This document shows positions 11,565 through 23,272 of a stretch of DNA of 64,000 nucleotides, piece after piece; within the stretch, counting starts at the first letter, position 1, and each line of letters starts with the position of its first letter. The notes under the pieces are model-generated. The model did no database searches. It saw nothing but the letters and a program-made list of their open reading frames with translations, and was not told the origin of the DNA. A program made the position numbers and the translations under genes. The DNA is from Cytospora piceicola. Taxonomy: Eukaryota > Ascomycota > Sordariomycetes > Diaporthales > Cytosporaceae. The stretch is taken from NCBI GenBank assembly GCA_023375675.1, contig JALQBC010000009.1, forward strand, positions 1,240,001 through 1,304,000, read 5' to 3'.

Positions 11565-13902
11565 CTAGTACACCTTCTTCATAACCTTGACAAGCAACAC
11601 GCCATCAGTCTCCTGGCCCTTGGCATCCATCAGGTGCACGAAGCGGTACCCCATCCTCAACCGGTCCAGCCTCACGCACGCCCAGGCCGCCAGGTCGTCC
11701 CTCCGGAACGTCTCGTCGTCCCTCACGATGAACCTCAGGAAGCTCAGCTCCTCGATTACCCCGGGGACCGTCTTGAAATCCAGAATCTGCCCCTTAAAGT
11801 CCGGATCGCGGGTCCCCTTGACTGTCGTTGTGCTGGCCTTGTACTCACCCTCCTTCTCCTCCTCTTCCGCGCTGGACGCCAATTTGGTCCCGGCGGCCCC
11901 GTCGACCTCGAGATCGTAATTCCCATGGCGCTCGCCGTTCTCCTCCACGTGTAGTTCCACCTTGACGTAGGGTTTGAAGGATGAGGGGGAGGTGGTATCC
12001 AGTGGGAGGGATAAGTTCTGCGCCGCGAGGACCTTGATTTGCAGGTCGAGGGTACGGTGCTGCACGCGCTCCTGGGTGTGGATGTGGGCGTGGGCGTGGA
12101 TTCTGTCCTCTCCGACGAAAGAAGAGGCGGGTTTGGGGTGGCGATAGCCTGGCGGTTTTAGTACGAAGCCGCCTGAGCCTGCGAACATGCCTTCGTTCAG
12201 CCTATAATGATCGTGGATGGTCAGCCAATACTCTGGAACGCCGTGGGACTGACTATAAGGTGGTGTTGGGTTGTATATGGCGGGATCTGACTGGAGATCC
12301 CCTAGGGTGTTACGCCTGGCGGCTTTAAGTGTGCAGGGGGAAAAGGAGCAACTTCCCAAGAACTCACATCATGCCCTCGTCCCAATTCTGCCAGTTCAGT
12401 GCGACAATCTGTATCCCCTTCCTCCAGAACGACAATGGGTCCAGGTTCGAGGAACCAATCCTTAGCGCCGAAGGGTAAGCCCTCATCAAGTATTTCCTAT
12501 TATGCTCAAACAGATCCGGCGCCTGTTTCGTATGCACCTCCACAACGGCCTTCTCGCTCAGCGAGAAGACATGGGTCGGCATCGAGGCCTCAGGCTGCGA
12601 TAAGGACTTGAAGGAGACGGCGCGTGTGTAGATACCGAGGGCGCTGAGTGCCTGGATGATCTTGGACGGCTTCTTCTTCTTCTTCTTCTCAGCGGCCCCG
12701 GGGGCAGCTTGTCCGGCCTCGTCATCGGATATAGCGTCCGTGTCCTCGCCCGGCGGCGCGTATTTTACCTTAACGAGGATCTTGCGGCGGAAGGCACTCG
12801 GCGGGGGCAGTGCATCTGTGTCCTTGTCCGGGGGCGAGACGAGGAGGCCCTTCCAGACTTGCTCCATGATCTGGACCATAACTTCTTGCTGTTGGGGCCC
12901 AGCGTGGACCTCCAGGCTGACGATGAGCGGGAGATCGGTTACGGCGAAGGCGTGGTCCCTGATGGCTATGCAAACACTGCGGAAGGTAACGTCCGTTGTG
13001 AGGGTGTATCCATGCAGGACTCGCGGCTCGACGAGCGCGACCGGAATTACCGGGGACTTATGCAGAGACAAGCTCGAGGCTGGCTTATCGTCGCTCGCTG
13101 CCGCTGCCGCGCCTACTGGTGCTTCGGCCTCTGCCTCTGCTGACGGCGGTGGCGGTGAGGTAGGCTTGAGTTCCGTCTTTCTCTCGACATACTTGTCCAA
13201 CTTCTTGCCCAGAGACGTTTTCTCAAACCTTGAAAGCATGGACCTGGGCAGCTTCTTCTTTGCCTTTTCCACCTTCTCCTTCCTCTTGGCATATTTAACT
13301 GCCTTCCGTGGATCGTCATCTTCCAGGTCACTGCTAGAGTAGTCCGAGTCGTCATCAACATCTGAATCGGAGTCGGAATGATCACCGTCCCAGACATCAA
13401 TCTCGATGCACCGACATCCTCTCAACAAGACATTCTTGTAGGCGTCAGTGCTGGAGTCACCATAGAGCTGGTTGCCGCTAAGATAGGTATTGTGACTGGA
13501 GCTGATGAAGTAACTTGACAACGGATAGGTGAGGTCCTTGTCCGTGTCTTTGAACGGCCCAACGACATTGCTGGCATCGGATGTCATGTATTGGAGGAAA
13601 TCATTAAAGCCCAGCTTCTCCTTTTCCGCCAGGCCAGGCGGCAGGCCCTCGCTTGAGGACTCTGGATCACCTGCCTGGGTGCAGCGAATGAATGTAGAAG
13701 CCTGCGACTTATGCCATGTTTTGTCGTCGTCGGCGTGGCAGTTGAAGATGTTCTGGAGATAGGGGAGAACAGAGCTGTTGACCGTTTTAATCTGGCCATG
13801 ATATTTGTCGCCGCTTACACCACCACCGGCTTCGTGTACGGCATCCTTGGCTGGAGGGAGTGGTGAAACCGCCGGCTCAGTCGTTGCAGGTGGCTCGGGC
13901 AT
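11565..13902 (-). CDS. PLC1: Phosphoinositide-specific phospholipase C
   Basis: Two exons on the minus strand, 13902-12368 and 12201-11565, joined across a GTGAGT...TATAG intron of 166 bp; 723 residues. It hydrolyses PIP2 to inositol trisphosphate and diacylglycerol. The catalytic X half shows SSSHNTYL (His137, Asn138), RGCRCIEIDVWDG (Glu167, Asp169), LHGYTLT (His297) and VSLEVH (Glu331), so the residues known from mammalian PLC-delta are all present. The Y half carries YLMRAYPSALRIGSSNLDP and ALNWQNWD; the intron splits the segment just before LNEGMFAGSGGFVLKP. A C2-type domain fills about residues 590-723. The region before X looks like a degenerate EF-hand, and no PH domain is seen. An acidic then basic insert of about 120 residues (174-292) sits inside X. 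It is divergent from LEU2. Confidence 0.95.
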
Positions 13903-14916
13903 CTTCGTCTAATGTTGGGTTCGGTCTCAATGACCCGGTTCAAAGGAAGAAAAATAGGAGGCAAGGTTGTGTGTAGCCAGTGAGGTGGTTGTTGTTTCAA
14001 GGAGTAAGTAAACACATGACAGAAAGGATTTGACCTCACACCGCAAGGACCACCTGTAAGTATTTAAGGATGGCGTGGCCGCTCGCTCGCTTCAACAAAG
14101 GTTTGGGCAAGCACGGTTGAAGGCCGATAAGTGGGTGGCTCAGTTCTCGTTTCAACTGACTTTCAAACTTTGAGACTTTCACACTGACTGACTGAGTAAC
14201 TGACTGACGATGTCGTAAGTGAACAGGGGATTTTTACATGGTCATTTGCGTGGCACGGCTTGAATGGCATGGAGGACATGAAATCATCGAGGTGAAACCA
14301 GAACAGCTCACGTATCATCCAGAGACGCGTGTGGATGGAATTACCAGTTTGTAGATAGACAGGTTATTATGCTAAGTACTGATTGATCCTCTGATCAACA
14401 AGCAAGAACCACATATCGGATACACCAAGAACTTCCAGGTTGTGAGACGAGCAGGAAGAACCGGGCACTTGTGAGCCATGGCGTCACGAATTTGTGGACA
14501 GCTGTTCCTCTCATCTGTCATGCATGCAGTCATGCTGCCAATAGAGGGCTCGTCTCGCCTCGTTCCGCCCAACTGGATCCTGCTTCGGGGGTTAAACAGT
14601 TGCCAAGAATTCAAAAACATTCTGGAACTTCTAAACTTGGCACCATTGACAGGGGACGCTGTTGGGGATCAACGTCTTCTTCTTGACTTCACTTTATAAG
14701 TATAACCTGTACATGGCCCTCTATTGGGATTTACCGGTTTCCAGAGGATGGACGAATTGCTTCGGGGGAAGCGACGCATTCAGCATTCAAAATTGTCGCG
14801 TCAAGCGGTGTTGAATCTCGATGCACCTGCAGCAAGGTAGGTACCTAGGTAGTTACTCATTACACAATACATACACCTAGAACTCCCGAGGTCTTCCGAA
14901 TACCCCCTCCCACTTG

Positions 14917-14922
14917 TGACTC
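14917..14922. promoter_or_regulatory. TGACTC, candidate GCN4/CPC1 site
   Basis: TGACTC lies 420 bp upstream of the LEU2 ATG. This is the core recognised by the general amino-acid control activators (yeast Gcn4, Neurospora CPC1). A 6-mer is common by chance. Support comes only from its position upstream of an amino-acid biosynthesis gene and next to the Leu3-type site. Confidence 0.4.
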
Positions 14923-14951
14923 CTAACCCTTGATTTGATGGCCGGCCAAGA

Positions 14952-14961
14952 CCGGGGCCGG
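14952..14961. promoter_or_regulatory. CCGGGGCCGG, candidate Leu3 site
   Basis: The sequence matches CCGG-NN-CCGG, the everted repeat bound by the zinc-cluster regulator Leu3 in yeast, which activates leucine genes when alpha-isopropylmalate is present. It is about 380 bp upstream of the LEU2 start and 30 bp from a TGACTC. An overlapping GCCGGCC precedes it. The match to the gene's expected regulator makes it worth listing, but binding is an inference. Confidence 0.55.
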
Positions 14962-15341
14962 AGGCGGGACTCCAAATTTCGGAACGGAAGGAGCCCAAGG
15001 CAGTAGTCGGCGGCGCCGGCTTCGATGTCAACTTTGCACGAGTTATCTTATACCGATTTTTTGAAATCAAAAGACCGATGGAAAGGGTTAGGTATCTCCA
15101 ATTTGCTTGTATTTGAGTATCCATCTTTTCGTTCGTGGAGTGCTTTTGGAAAAGGAAGTGACCGAAAGTGGCCCGACCAGCACTGATTTCGGCCCCGATC
15201 TCGGAAGGTGGGGCTTCTCTCCTCAAACTTAACAACTGAGCTTCAGGGCAGATTCTTGTCCTGGCTCCTTCGACGACCAGATATTCAACTTTGTTAAACA
15301 GCAAATTCTCCAATCCCTGAACCCTACAGATCAATCTCAAG

Positions 15342-16872
15342 ATGGCAACTCACAACATTGTCGTGCTGGGAGGTGACCACTGTGGCCCTGAGGTGAGTTT
15401 CAATAGCTCCCCGTTGATGAGACGGTGGATGGGACACCTTAACGGGATTACTCCAATCAAATGCTTGATAACTAATGTGATTTGGTTTGCAGGTCGTGGC
15501 TGAGGCCGTTAAGGTAAGCCGCGAGATCGGACCGTCCTGGTTTTGAATGCGTCGACCACCGACTCAAAACAGAGGTTCCTAACTTTAATGAATGAATGAT
15601 AGGTTCTCAAGAAGGTTGAGGCTCTGAGCCCATCTGCTGGAAAGTTCAACCTCCAGGATCATCTCTTCGGTGGTGTAAGTGCACTCATTTAACCTTCCTC
15701 ACTTCTCACCCACACGCCCAACTCTATTTGAGTGACCGAATACGCGGGCCGGCTCGTGTCACAATCATTCTACCCTACCCAGCTCCAGCCGCAACGTTGA
15801 GCTGACATCCTTCCAGGCCTCCATCGATGCCAGCGGTACCCCTCTTACCGACGAGGCTCTCGATGCTTGCAAGGCCGCCAACGCCGTTCTTCTCGGCGCC
15901 ATTGGTGGCCCAGAATGGGGTCCTTCCTCTCCCGTCCGCCCTGAGCAGGGCATCCTCAAGCTGCGCAAGGAGCTCGGCACCTACGGCAACCTGCGTCCCT
16001 GCAGCTTCGCCTCCGAGTCCCTGGTTGACAGCTCCCCCCTGAAGGCCGAGATCTGCCGCGGCACCGACATCACCGTCGTCCGCGAGCTGACCGGCGGCAT
16101 CTACTTCGGCGAGCGCACGGAGGATGACGGCAGCGGCTTCGCCATGGACACCGAGCCCTACAGCAGGGCCGAGATCGAGCGCATCGCCCGCCTGTCCGCC
16201 TTCCTGGCCCTGGCCCAGGACCCTCCTGCCAAGGTCTGGAGTCTTGACAAGGCCAACGTCATGGCCACTAGCCGCCTGTGGAGGAAGACCGTCACGGAGC
16301 TGTTCAAGAACGAGTTCCCCCAGCTGCAGCTCGAGCACCAGCTCATCGACTCCGCCGCCATGCTGCTGGTGAAGAGCCCCCGGACCCTGAACGGAATCGT
16401 CATGACGAGCAACCTGTTCGGTGACATCATTAGCGATGAGGCTAGCGTTATCCCCGGTAGCATTGGCCTGCTGCCCAGCGCCAGTCTGGGTGGTCTGCCC
16501 GACGGCAAGAGCAAGTGCAACGGCATCTACGAGCCTATCCACGGTGAGTCTATCCTACTAGTCTGATCTTCATGTTCCAATACAAGGTTAAGGAGGTGGT
16601 GAAATCCCGGAATCATATAAGGCTGACATTCTGTTTCAGGCTCGGCACCCGACATCTCCGGCAAGGGCGTCGTCAACCCCGTCGGCACTATCCTGTCGAT
16701 CGCCATGATGTTGAGGTACTCTCTTGGTCTCCCCAAGGAGGCAAATGCCGTTGAGAAGGCCGTGAAGAACGCCATCGACAACGGCACCCGGACCAGAGAC
16801 CTTGGCGGCAGCGCTGGCACCAAGGACATGGGTGATGCCGTTGTTGCGGAGCTGGAGAAGATTTTGAGCTAA
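15342..16872 (+). CDS. LEU2: 3-isopropylmalate dehydrogenase (leucine biosynthesis)
   Basis: Five exons: 15342-15392, 15493-15513, 15603-15674, 15817-16543 and 16640-16872, all with GT-AG introns and frame-preserving joins; 367 residues, the usual length. It catalyses NAD-dependent oxidation and decarboxylation of 3-isopropylmalate to 2-oxoisocaproate precursors. Visible family segments are [19 protein letters not shown] at the start, [17 protein letters not shown], the substrate-binding [12 protein letters not shown], the catalytic Lys in VWSLDKANV, Tyr/Asp-containing LIDSAAM and [19 protein letters not shown], and the NAD-binding [16 protein letters not shown]. Exon 2 is only 21 nt (VVAEAVK), so automatic gene finders may miss it. 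Leu3-like and GCN4-like sites lie upstream. It is divergent from PLC1. Confidence 0.96.
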
Positions 16873-17523
16873 GCGATTTTCGGTATCCAGTAGCCTTTGG
16901 AAAATATTGAGCGAGTTGCCTACCCCATGTTGCGTGAGTCTGCGGTGGAGACACTGCAGGTACGAGGATTGGGCCAGGTGGCATTTATCAATTCGGATCG
17001 AGATGCTAGATTAGAGCCTCCATCCATGACGTGAATGAGCAAAATATTGATGTGTTGCGTGTTAGCAGCTGGACAAATACGAGACGGCATGCAAGAAGTC
17101 TTTGTGCGTTAGATGACTCACATATCCCATCGATTACCTGGAGTGAAGTCTAGAATGATTTCCAAGTCGCCTAGCTATATTTAGTTGTTGGAGTACAGTA
17201 ACAGCATACTGGTCCCAGGTAACATCAGTACACTTACTTCGAAGAATAGGGACTTAATCATCATGATGATACCCTGCGTGTATATCAAATTCTTCCATAA
17301 TAACTGTAACTTCCAGTGAGCTGTGGCGCTTATAACAGCATCTCCTTGTCTTTAGGACCAGACAAGGTAACTCACCAGTACCCATATTGATAACACATGT
17401 ACAACACATACATATTTCTATGCTTAAAGGCTGACCTCCGCTCATAGGTAACATCTATTCTTGTACTGGATTATCAGTCCCCTTAGTGGATCACGGCTCC
17501 CAGCCCAACGCAACACACGCCCA
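16873..17523. other. Convergent 3' intergenic region
   Basis: About 650 bp between the stop codons of LEU2 and the APH-type gene, with AT-rich stretches suited to 3' UTRs. No gene or repeat is supported. Confidence 0.55.
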
Positions 17524-18831
17524 TTAGTATCTAGCAGCGCCGTTGTCTCCCAAGGGTTTTCGTTGTTGGTTCCCAGCAAGGCCAACGCCAGCCTTGAAAA
17601 CCTTCTTCGTGCGATTCAAAAAGAGATCAAGGCGCCACAACTCATCGTCATCTTTACCCTCCTCGACCACTCGGCGAAGATTGCCATTGTCGAACGCAAT
17701 GCCATGCCATAACAAGACCCCGAGTGTGTGAGCTGCCTCGAGAATCTCCCTGTAGGGAGTCCCGTATTGGATACTTATGCCTGGTATCTCGGCCGCCAGC
17801 CGCGACCAAAACAACTCCCGGATGTCCTCCGCCTCCGCATAGTATGAAAAGCGACCATCGACAGCGGTCTCTCCCAGGAAATTTTCTAGACCGTACAGAC
17901 CAACTCCACACGGGAGGTACTCGGACTCCGCCCAATCCAAGAAGCCATTCACTACCCATGCCCCAGTTTTGTTTCGAGGCGACTGCAGCATCACGTTCGC
18001 GGGAACAACATCGCCGTGAGTTAGTGCCCACGGCAGCGATTCGATCTCTCCAAGTCGGTCAAGGATCTCTCTCACGGAAGAGCGAAAGCGTTGTGGAAGA
18101 TGTGCTTTCATTCTCTCCAGCCGCCATCTGATCGAGCTCCCAACCTTGCCGCAGAGACTTGACACGATGGGGTCAGAGGCTGAGAGAGCTGACTTCCAAC
18201 CGGTGGCTATGAATATGGCAAATTGCTCGACAATAGTCTCTCTTTGCTGCTGGAGCTGAATTGGTGATGATTGAAACTGTCTTGCTGCGGTAGATAGCTC
18301 AGCGAGGGAGACTCCTGGTATCTTGGTCATGAGGTAGACATGAAGTGAGGTGCCAGGGTTCTGCTCGTCTTCGTCGTCGTCACCAATCGCAATTCCCTCG
18401 TCAACAGGGGCCCGGTACTTCTTTCTTCCCTGAGAATCTGTGGACGAAAAATGAGGACCGGCGAGGGTGCCGAGCAGCTCCGTCTGCGGTGCACGGCTGC
18501 CGTACACTTCTCGGGCAGCCTCCGCCAACCTGATCTCGAGCCTGTGGACTGATGGCCGGAACTGAACAATGTTGTCTTGTGCCACGCAAAGCGTGTAAGA
18601 ACAGTACCCCTGCGATTTTACCTCCTCGATGACCCGACCAGGGAAAAGCTCCCGGACTAAGGCCCAACATCGGTCTCGTGTATCAGATGGCAGTCTGCAG
18701 CGCTCAAAGAACGCAGCAACATCGTTGCGCAACGACGCCAGATCTGTAGCCATTTTACAATAGGTTTTGTCGTGTAGTCTTACCACATCTTTTAGGTTCA
18801 GGCAGCCAAATATATGAGTTCCGATTACCAT
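17524..18831 (-). CDS. Aminoglycoside phosphotransferase (APH)-family kinase-like protein
   Basis: Single exon of 435 residues from the ATG at 18831. A second ATG at 18753 (residue 27, followed by ATDLASLRNDVAAFF) is an equally plausible start, and the first 26 residues look unlike the rest. The C-terminal lobe carries the family catalytic loop HGDVVPANVML (His272, Asp274, Asn279 by the longer numbering) and GFLDWAESE with the metal-binding Asp299. An acidic patch near residues 150-158 interrupts the N-lobe. Fungal genomes encode many such proteins; few have known substrates, and resistance to aminoglycosides should not be inferred. The gene is convergent with LEU2. Confidence 0.85.
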   Translation of the reverse strand: MVIGTHIFGCLNLKDVVRLHDKTYCKMATDLASLRNDVAAFFERCRLPSDTRDRCWALVRELFPGRVIEEVKSQGYCSYTLCVAQDNIVQFRPSVHRLEIRLAEAAREVYGSRAPQTELLGTLAGPHFSSTDSQGRKKYRAPVDEGIAIGDDDEDEQNPGTSLHVYLMTKIPGVSLAELSTAARQFQSSPIQLQQQRETIVEQFAIFIATGWKSALSASDPIVSSLCGKVGSSIRWRLERMKAHLPQRFRSSVREILDRLGEIESLPWALTHGDVVPANVMLQSPRNKTGAWVVNGFLDWAESEYLPCGVGLYGLENFLGETAVDGRFSYYAEAEDIRELFWSRLAAEIPGISIQYGTPYREILEAAHTLGVLLWHGIAFDNGNLRRVVEEGKDDDELWRLDLFLNRTKKVFKAGVGLAGNQQRKPLGDNGAARY

Positions 18832-20035
18832 GAGGTGAAGTTGCCACGAAGGGAAGAAGTGGATGCGGCTCCTTGTTGTCTGCCCAGCTGATCTTGTGCA
18901 TGAACAACCCCCACGCTATCTTGCCGTGCACACCATCTTGGAGAGTGACACTGGGAACAAGTCTGTGTATCTTAATGTAAAACCTTATCCGGCTTATCAA
19001 TGGTGACCTTCAAGAATTGGGAAGACGATGAATCCCACTGCGGAAGATGGAGAAGGGTCTCGCTCGCAGGCATAGCGCGGGCCCCTTCGTCGAGAACGAC
19101 TTCATGGTAGACTGAGAATCTAGGTGACGGGAACGAACATAACTCGGGAAGCCGAGATCCGTCCCAGCGATGTTTAGTTAATCACCTGGTTGACATCCTG
19201 TTGAAGATACCAATATAAAGGTACAGTAACTCCAAGTTCACGTAGCACTTATTGTGCACGGGCCAATCCGTGGGTGGGAGGGGGCAGCACATCACATGCA
19301 AACCTTATTGACTCTACTCCCGACTCCATCTCTTCAGTCATTACAACTCACAGAACTCAGATATCATCAAGTTCCTCTCCTAACATAGTCAAGCTCTATC
19401 GCAGTCTGAAGCATCCAGTATATGATCTCCATCTTCAGACTAACATTTCCTCTCTTGCGACATCTGGGGTCCCGGGGTAGACAGCAACCCCCATGGCAAG
19501 TCCGTCTCCGTTGTCAAAGATGGTGTAGGGCCGGCGATGACTACTACATATATGAAGATGGGACTTCGTCAAATCGACGCTCCTGCCCATCATACACTAC
19601 GGGGTGTCATCTTTTTACTTTATTCCTAGGTATGTACTCTCGAGACCTGCTGCTTTCTATACCCATGGACATACTTGCATATTCCATGCATCAATGATCT
19701 ATCTGGTGGTTGAAAGTCGAGCTCTTGGACTTCTGACCGAATCCTTTCTTGTTGGATGCATGCTACGCGTGTAGTAGAAGACCCCAGCCCTACTCAGCAA
19801 GTATTAGTCTTCGCATCTACTTGCGGATCGAAGGTGCAATCTATGCTTTCTTGCTTGACCACTGAGCTGAGGCAAGTGCGTTGAGGTCTCCCTCATTTCT
19901 CTCAGCTTGCTCCTTCCAAAGTCAGTCAGTCTCTTGATATCTGAATTTGCTCTTCCATGCTGCATCGTAACCGTAAACAAGTTCCCAGGCGAATTGTTGT
20001 CCCCAACCTAATCCATCAACCCTCCAACCTATCGT
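18832..20035. other. Intergenic region between the APH-type gene and the DUF2235 gene
   Basis: About 1.2 kb between two divergent starts. It includes both promoters. The short frames within it have no domains. Nothing else is supported. Confidence 0.5.
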
Positions 20036-21894
20036 ATGTGGAAGTTCTTGCATTACGATTATCCTGATTATTTACATATACCTCCTGTACAACCTATAAC
20101 TGTCAACCCTGATTCCCACGACTCAATGAGTGCCGAGATACACCAGGGCGCCGGAGTCTCTGCTCCCACGCAGAAGAAACGACTCATCGTCTGTTGCGAT
20201 GGAACGTGGATGAACTCGGACAAGGGCTACGAGAAGGGCAAGCCTCAGAACCCTTCCAACGTAACCCGCCTGGCCAGGTCATTCAAGCGCGGCTGTGATG
20301 ATGGCAGTGTACAGGTCATCAACTACCAGTCTGGCGTTGGTACTGGAGGTTCAGACGCTGTCTCTGGTGGTGCTTTTGGCAGTGGTATCGCAGAGGTAGG
20401 CACCTACTCCAGACAAGCCGGCCTTTCCTCACGCTGACGCAGCATATAGCACATGCGTGAGAGTTACTCGTTCATTTGTGCCAACTACGTTGATGGGGAC
20501 GACATCATCCTTATCGGCTTCTCACGTGGCGCCTTCACTGCTCGAAGCATTGCCGGCATGATCGCCAACCTCGGTCTCCTGACCCGAGAGGGCATGCCAT
20601 TCTTCTATCCCGTCTTCAAAGACATGCAGAACTGGCAGACCAAGAACTACAAAGACCCTTTCCCTGGTATTCCCTTTGAGAACAAGCCTAGGGGTGATAC
20701 CGCTCCTAATGACTACCGGCGAATGCTCGTCGAGCATGGTTACACTCGAGTATTTGAGAACGGCGGCTCCGGAAAGCTCATAACCATCAAGGCCGTCGCG
20801 GTTTTCGACACGGTCGGCAGCCTTGGTATTCCCTCGGTTGCTTGGATGGAGAAGATTGGCTTCGGTCACACCACGAACGAGCTGCGGTTCTATGACACAG
20901 CTCTATCGGACCGTATCGAAAATGCTTTCCACGCCTTGGCCCTTGATGAGCCTAGGCCTCCCTTCAGCCCTTCCCTCTGGGAGCGTCCTGCAACCACCAG
21001 AAGTACAACGAATTTGCGCCAGGTCTGGTTTCCTGGCAGCCATTCCAATGTTGGCGGAGGTTGGCCGGACCAAGGGATGGCCAATGTGACCATGGCTTGT
21101 AAGCTCAATTAACATATTCCCAAATCCCCAGAGTGGTCGATGACTGATCATGTTCATCAGGGATGATGGACCAACTCACCACCGTGGGAGTTGAGTTCGA
21201 CGCGGGCTCCATCCGTCGAATGCTCATAGACACAGAGCTATACTACCAAAAACACCCCATGGCTATCGCGATTCCCACAAAAGAGGCTCCCAAACCAAAG
21301 GCTAAGTCTTCGAAAGTCGTCTCTAAGGCCAAAGGAACGGTCCCCGATGGTGTCAAGGCAAAGGCCAAAAAGGTGACGCCTCGCACCAACTTCAAGTGGG
21401 CTATTGATCCTATTCTTGAGAGCAATCACCCTATCCGGCCTTGGGGTACTGGGGCCCTTCTCCGAGCCCACAGCCCCGTGTACACATTCAGCGGGACCAT
21501 TGTCCGCTCTCCCGGTCTGTACCACAAGCTGAACGCCTACAATGGCAAAGAGTTGCCCGAGTTTCTGGAGGACACATGCGAGGAAATCCACCCCTCTGTC
21601 CGCATTCGCCTTGCTGTCAGGGGCCTGAACCTTGACGACAAGCAGCAGTGGAGTGCTCCTGCCTTGACCAATGCTGGGTGGCAGCTCGACAAGGATGCAC
21701 ATGGCAGGTGGTTCTGGGAGTACAAGGGCAAGGAGAATCCTCCCAACAAGATCATATGGGAGGCAGAGATGGGCCACTACGAAAAGAGGATACTGGAGCT
21801 GGCAGGTGGGCAACCCAATATTCTCGAATTTGTTGAGAACATGAAGCTGGACAATATCGCGGCCCTTGCAAGGAAGAGCGTCTCCAAGGGTTGA
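20036..21894 (+). CDS. DUF2235 alpha/beta-hydrolase (Tle1-like phospholipase fold)
   Basis: Three exons: 20036-20395, 20450-21098 and 21161-21894; 580 residues. A later ATG at 20126 gives 550 residues and may be the true start, since the domain begins soon after with KKRLIVCCDGTW. The nucleophile elbow IGFSRGAF follows the first intron (Ser145), then VFDTVGSLGIP (Asp240) and WFPGSHSNVGGG (His318), together a plausible Ser-Asp-His triad. The second junction restores AWMMDQL, usual for the family. DUF2235 includes the bacterial type VI effector Tle1, a phospholipase. Fungal members are widespread and mostly uncharacterised. Residues of about 390-440 are Lys-rich and probably disordered. No signal peptide is evident. 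It lies 1.2 kb from the transposon block. Confidence 0.88.
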
Positions 21895-23099
21895 GCGTTC
21901 CTGGTGTACTCAAGTGCTACTACCGTTTGGTTTGGAAACAGGTGGGTGAAAGGAGGCATGAGTTTGTGTAGTCGTTTTCGACTTTTAGTATATTAGACCG
22001 GATCCCCTAGAAGTTCGTCCCGTAATAGTAATAATCAAGATAAGGTTCATGATCACAGTTGGTGCAGTATGCAGTGACGCGAAGCCGAGTCATGGCCTCG
22101 GTTCTGATGAGCTCGAGAAGTTCGGGATGGGCTTGCAGTTCGCAGTTTGTTCCCGCAATGGGCCACACTTTCACAGGTAACAGTATGTACATAAGTACGG
22201 ATGATAAATACGGATGATGGATACGGATGATGGATACGGATGAGGTCCACGTATAAGAGATCGCCAGCGTTAGTCTAGTACAGTGGATACTGACATGACA
22301 TCTGGAAGCTTGTTTCAAACCCTATCGGCTTCCCCACAAAGCCGTTGACATGTGACCCATACGATGGACGAGACTGACGGCTCTCTGAGGGTTCAGCCCA
22401 TGGCTCTTGGGGCACATTCATCATTGAATATACCACTGTTGATAGTTGTAAGTGTAGACACTTGTGACGCGTAGAGAGGCATGAGGATGGGACCTTTGGA
22501 GTATCGGCCCCCACACAGTTGGCCGACCCATGAGGAGACAAGAATGGTAATAGCCCACACTCGTTCAAAGGTATGCAGAACAGGAAGCTGACTACATACG
22601 ATGTGATGAGCTATTACCAGCTGCAGGGCTGACTCATCCTCAGGCAATGCATTGCCTTCTTCGGGCCGTGGCTGTCGTATTGACAGCCATGTGTAGTTCT
22701 GGGCTGACGGGATGGCCTCATCAAGGTGCGCATCCTCAATTGTTTTCTTCGTATGGGCCTTGACCGGTGAGCTGAAAGGGAACTATGAGGCGGGGGGTGT
22801 GATTTCAGCTTTGGTGCTACCCTCCAGATTAGTGTCTGGTGGTGTTGAGGGTCGGCATCTTGGACTGCTTGGATACCACACAAGCAGGAACAAGTAACGA
22901 GTAAAGCTGGGGTTGGCGCCACATCGATGCATTGACATTGACCTGCATAAATACGGTGGGCCCGGTCAAACGGTCAAACAGCGGAGGGGAAAACAGGGGT
23001 TATTAGTGGACAGGGAGGAGTCAAGTTGTGGGGTTGGCAAGGCTGGCAGGAACATGCTTGCATGCATAACATACTTAAGTAGGTAACATGCAGACATGC
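21895..23099. other. Intergenic region up to the transposon
   Basis: About 1.2 kb between the DUF2235 stop codon and the left transposon end. It contains a 13-bp tandem repeat (listed) and no supported gene. Base composition is normal up to 23100, which makes the transposon boundary sharp. Confidence 0.55.
22196..22244. repeat. 13-bp tandem repeat, about four copies
   Basis: Units of TACGGATGATGGA repeat about 3.8 times with small changes. It is non-coding and likely length-variable. Confidence 0.7.
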
Positions 23100-23103
23100 T
23101 ATA

Positions 23104-23139
23104 GTGCGCGACAGGTGCTTCTCTGCGAAAACGGGTTTT
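23104..23139 (+). repeat. Left terminal inverted repeat of the DNA transposon
   Basis: 36 bp, matching the reverse complement of 36327-36362 at 35 positions; the difference is a C/T transition. It still contains CA and TG dinucleotides, unlike the interior. Confidence 0.9.
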
Positions 23140-23272
23140 TAGGTAAGGCCATACCCCCGTAGGGGCTCGGTATAGAGGGTGTGCGGGCTATAACTAGGGT
23201 GTAAGAGTATATAATATAGTATATATATTTAAAAAGCCTGTAAGCTAAAGGCCCTATACGCTAGCTAATTAA

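Larger units (their letters stand above)
13903..15341. other. Divergent promoter region between PLC1 and LEU2
   Basis: About 1.4 kb separate the two start codons. It contains a Leu3-type site and a GCN4/CPC1-type site nearer LEU2 (listed separately) and an exact TACCTAGGTA at 14842. The open frames here have no recognisable domain and I regard them as chance. Confidence 0.6.

Noticed and set aside
14801..15340. 179-codon minus-strand frame in the LEU2 promoter
   Set aside because: It ends against the LEU2 start, has no domain, and overlaps the Leu3-type and GCN4-type sites; most likely a chance frame.
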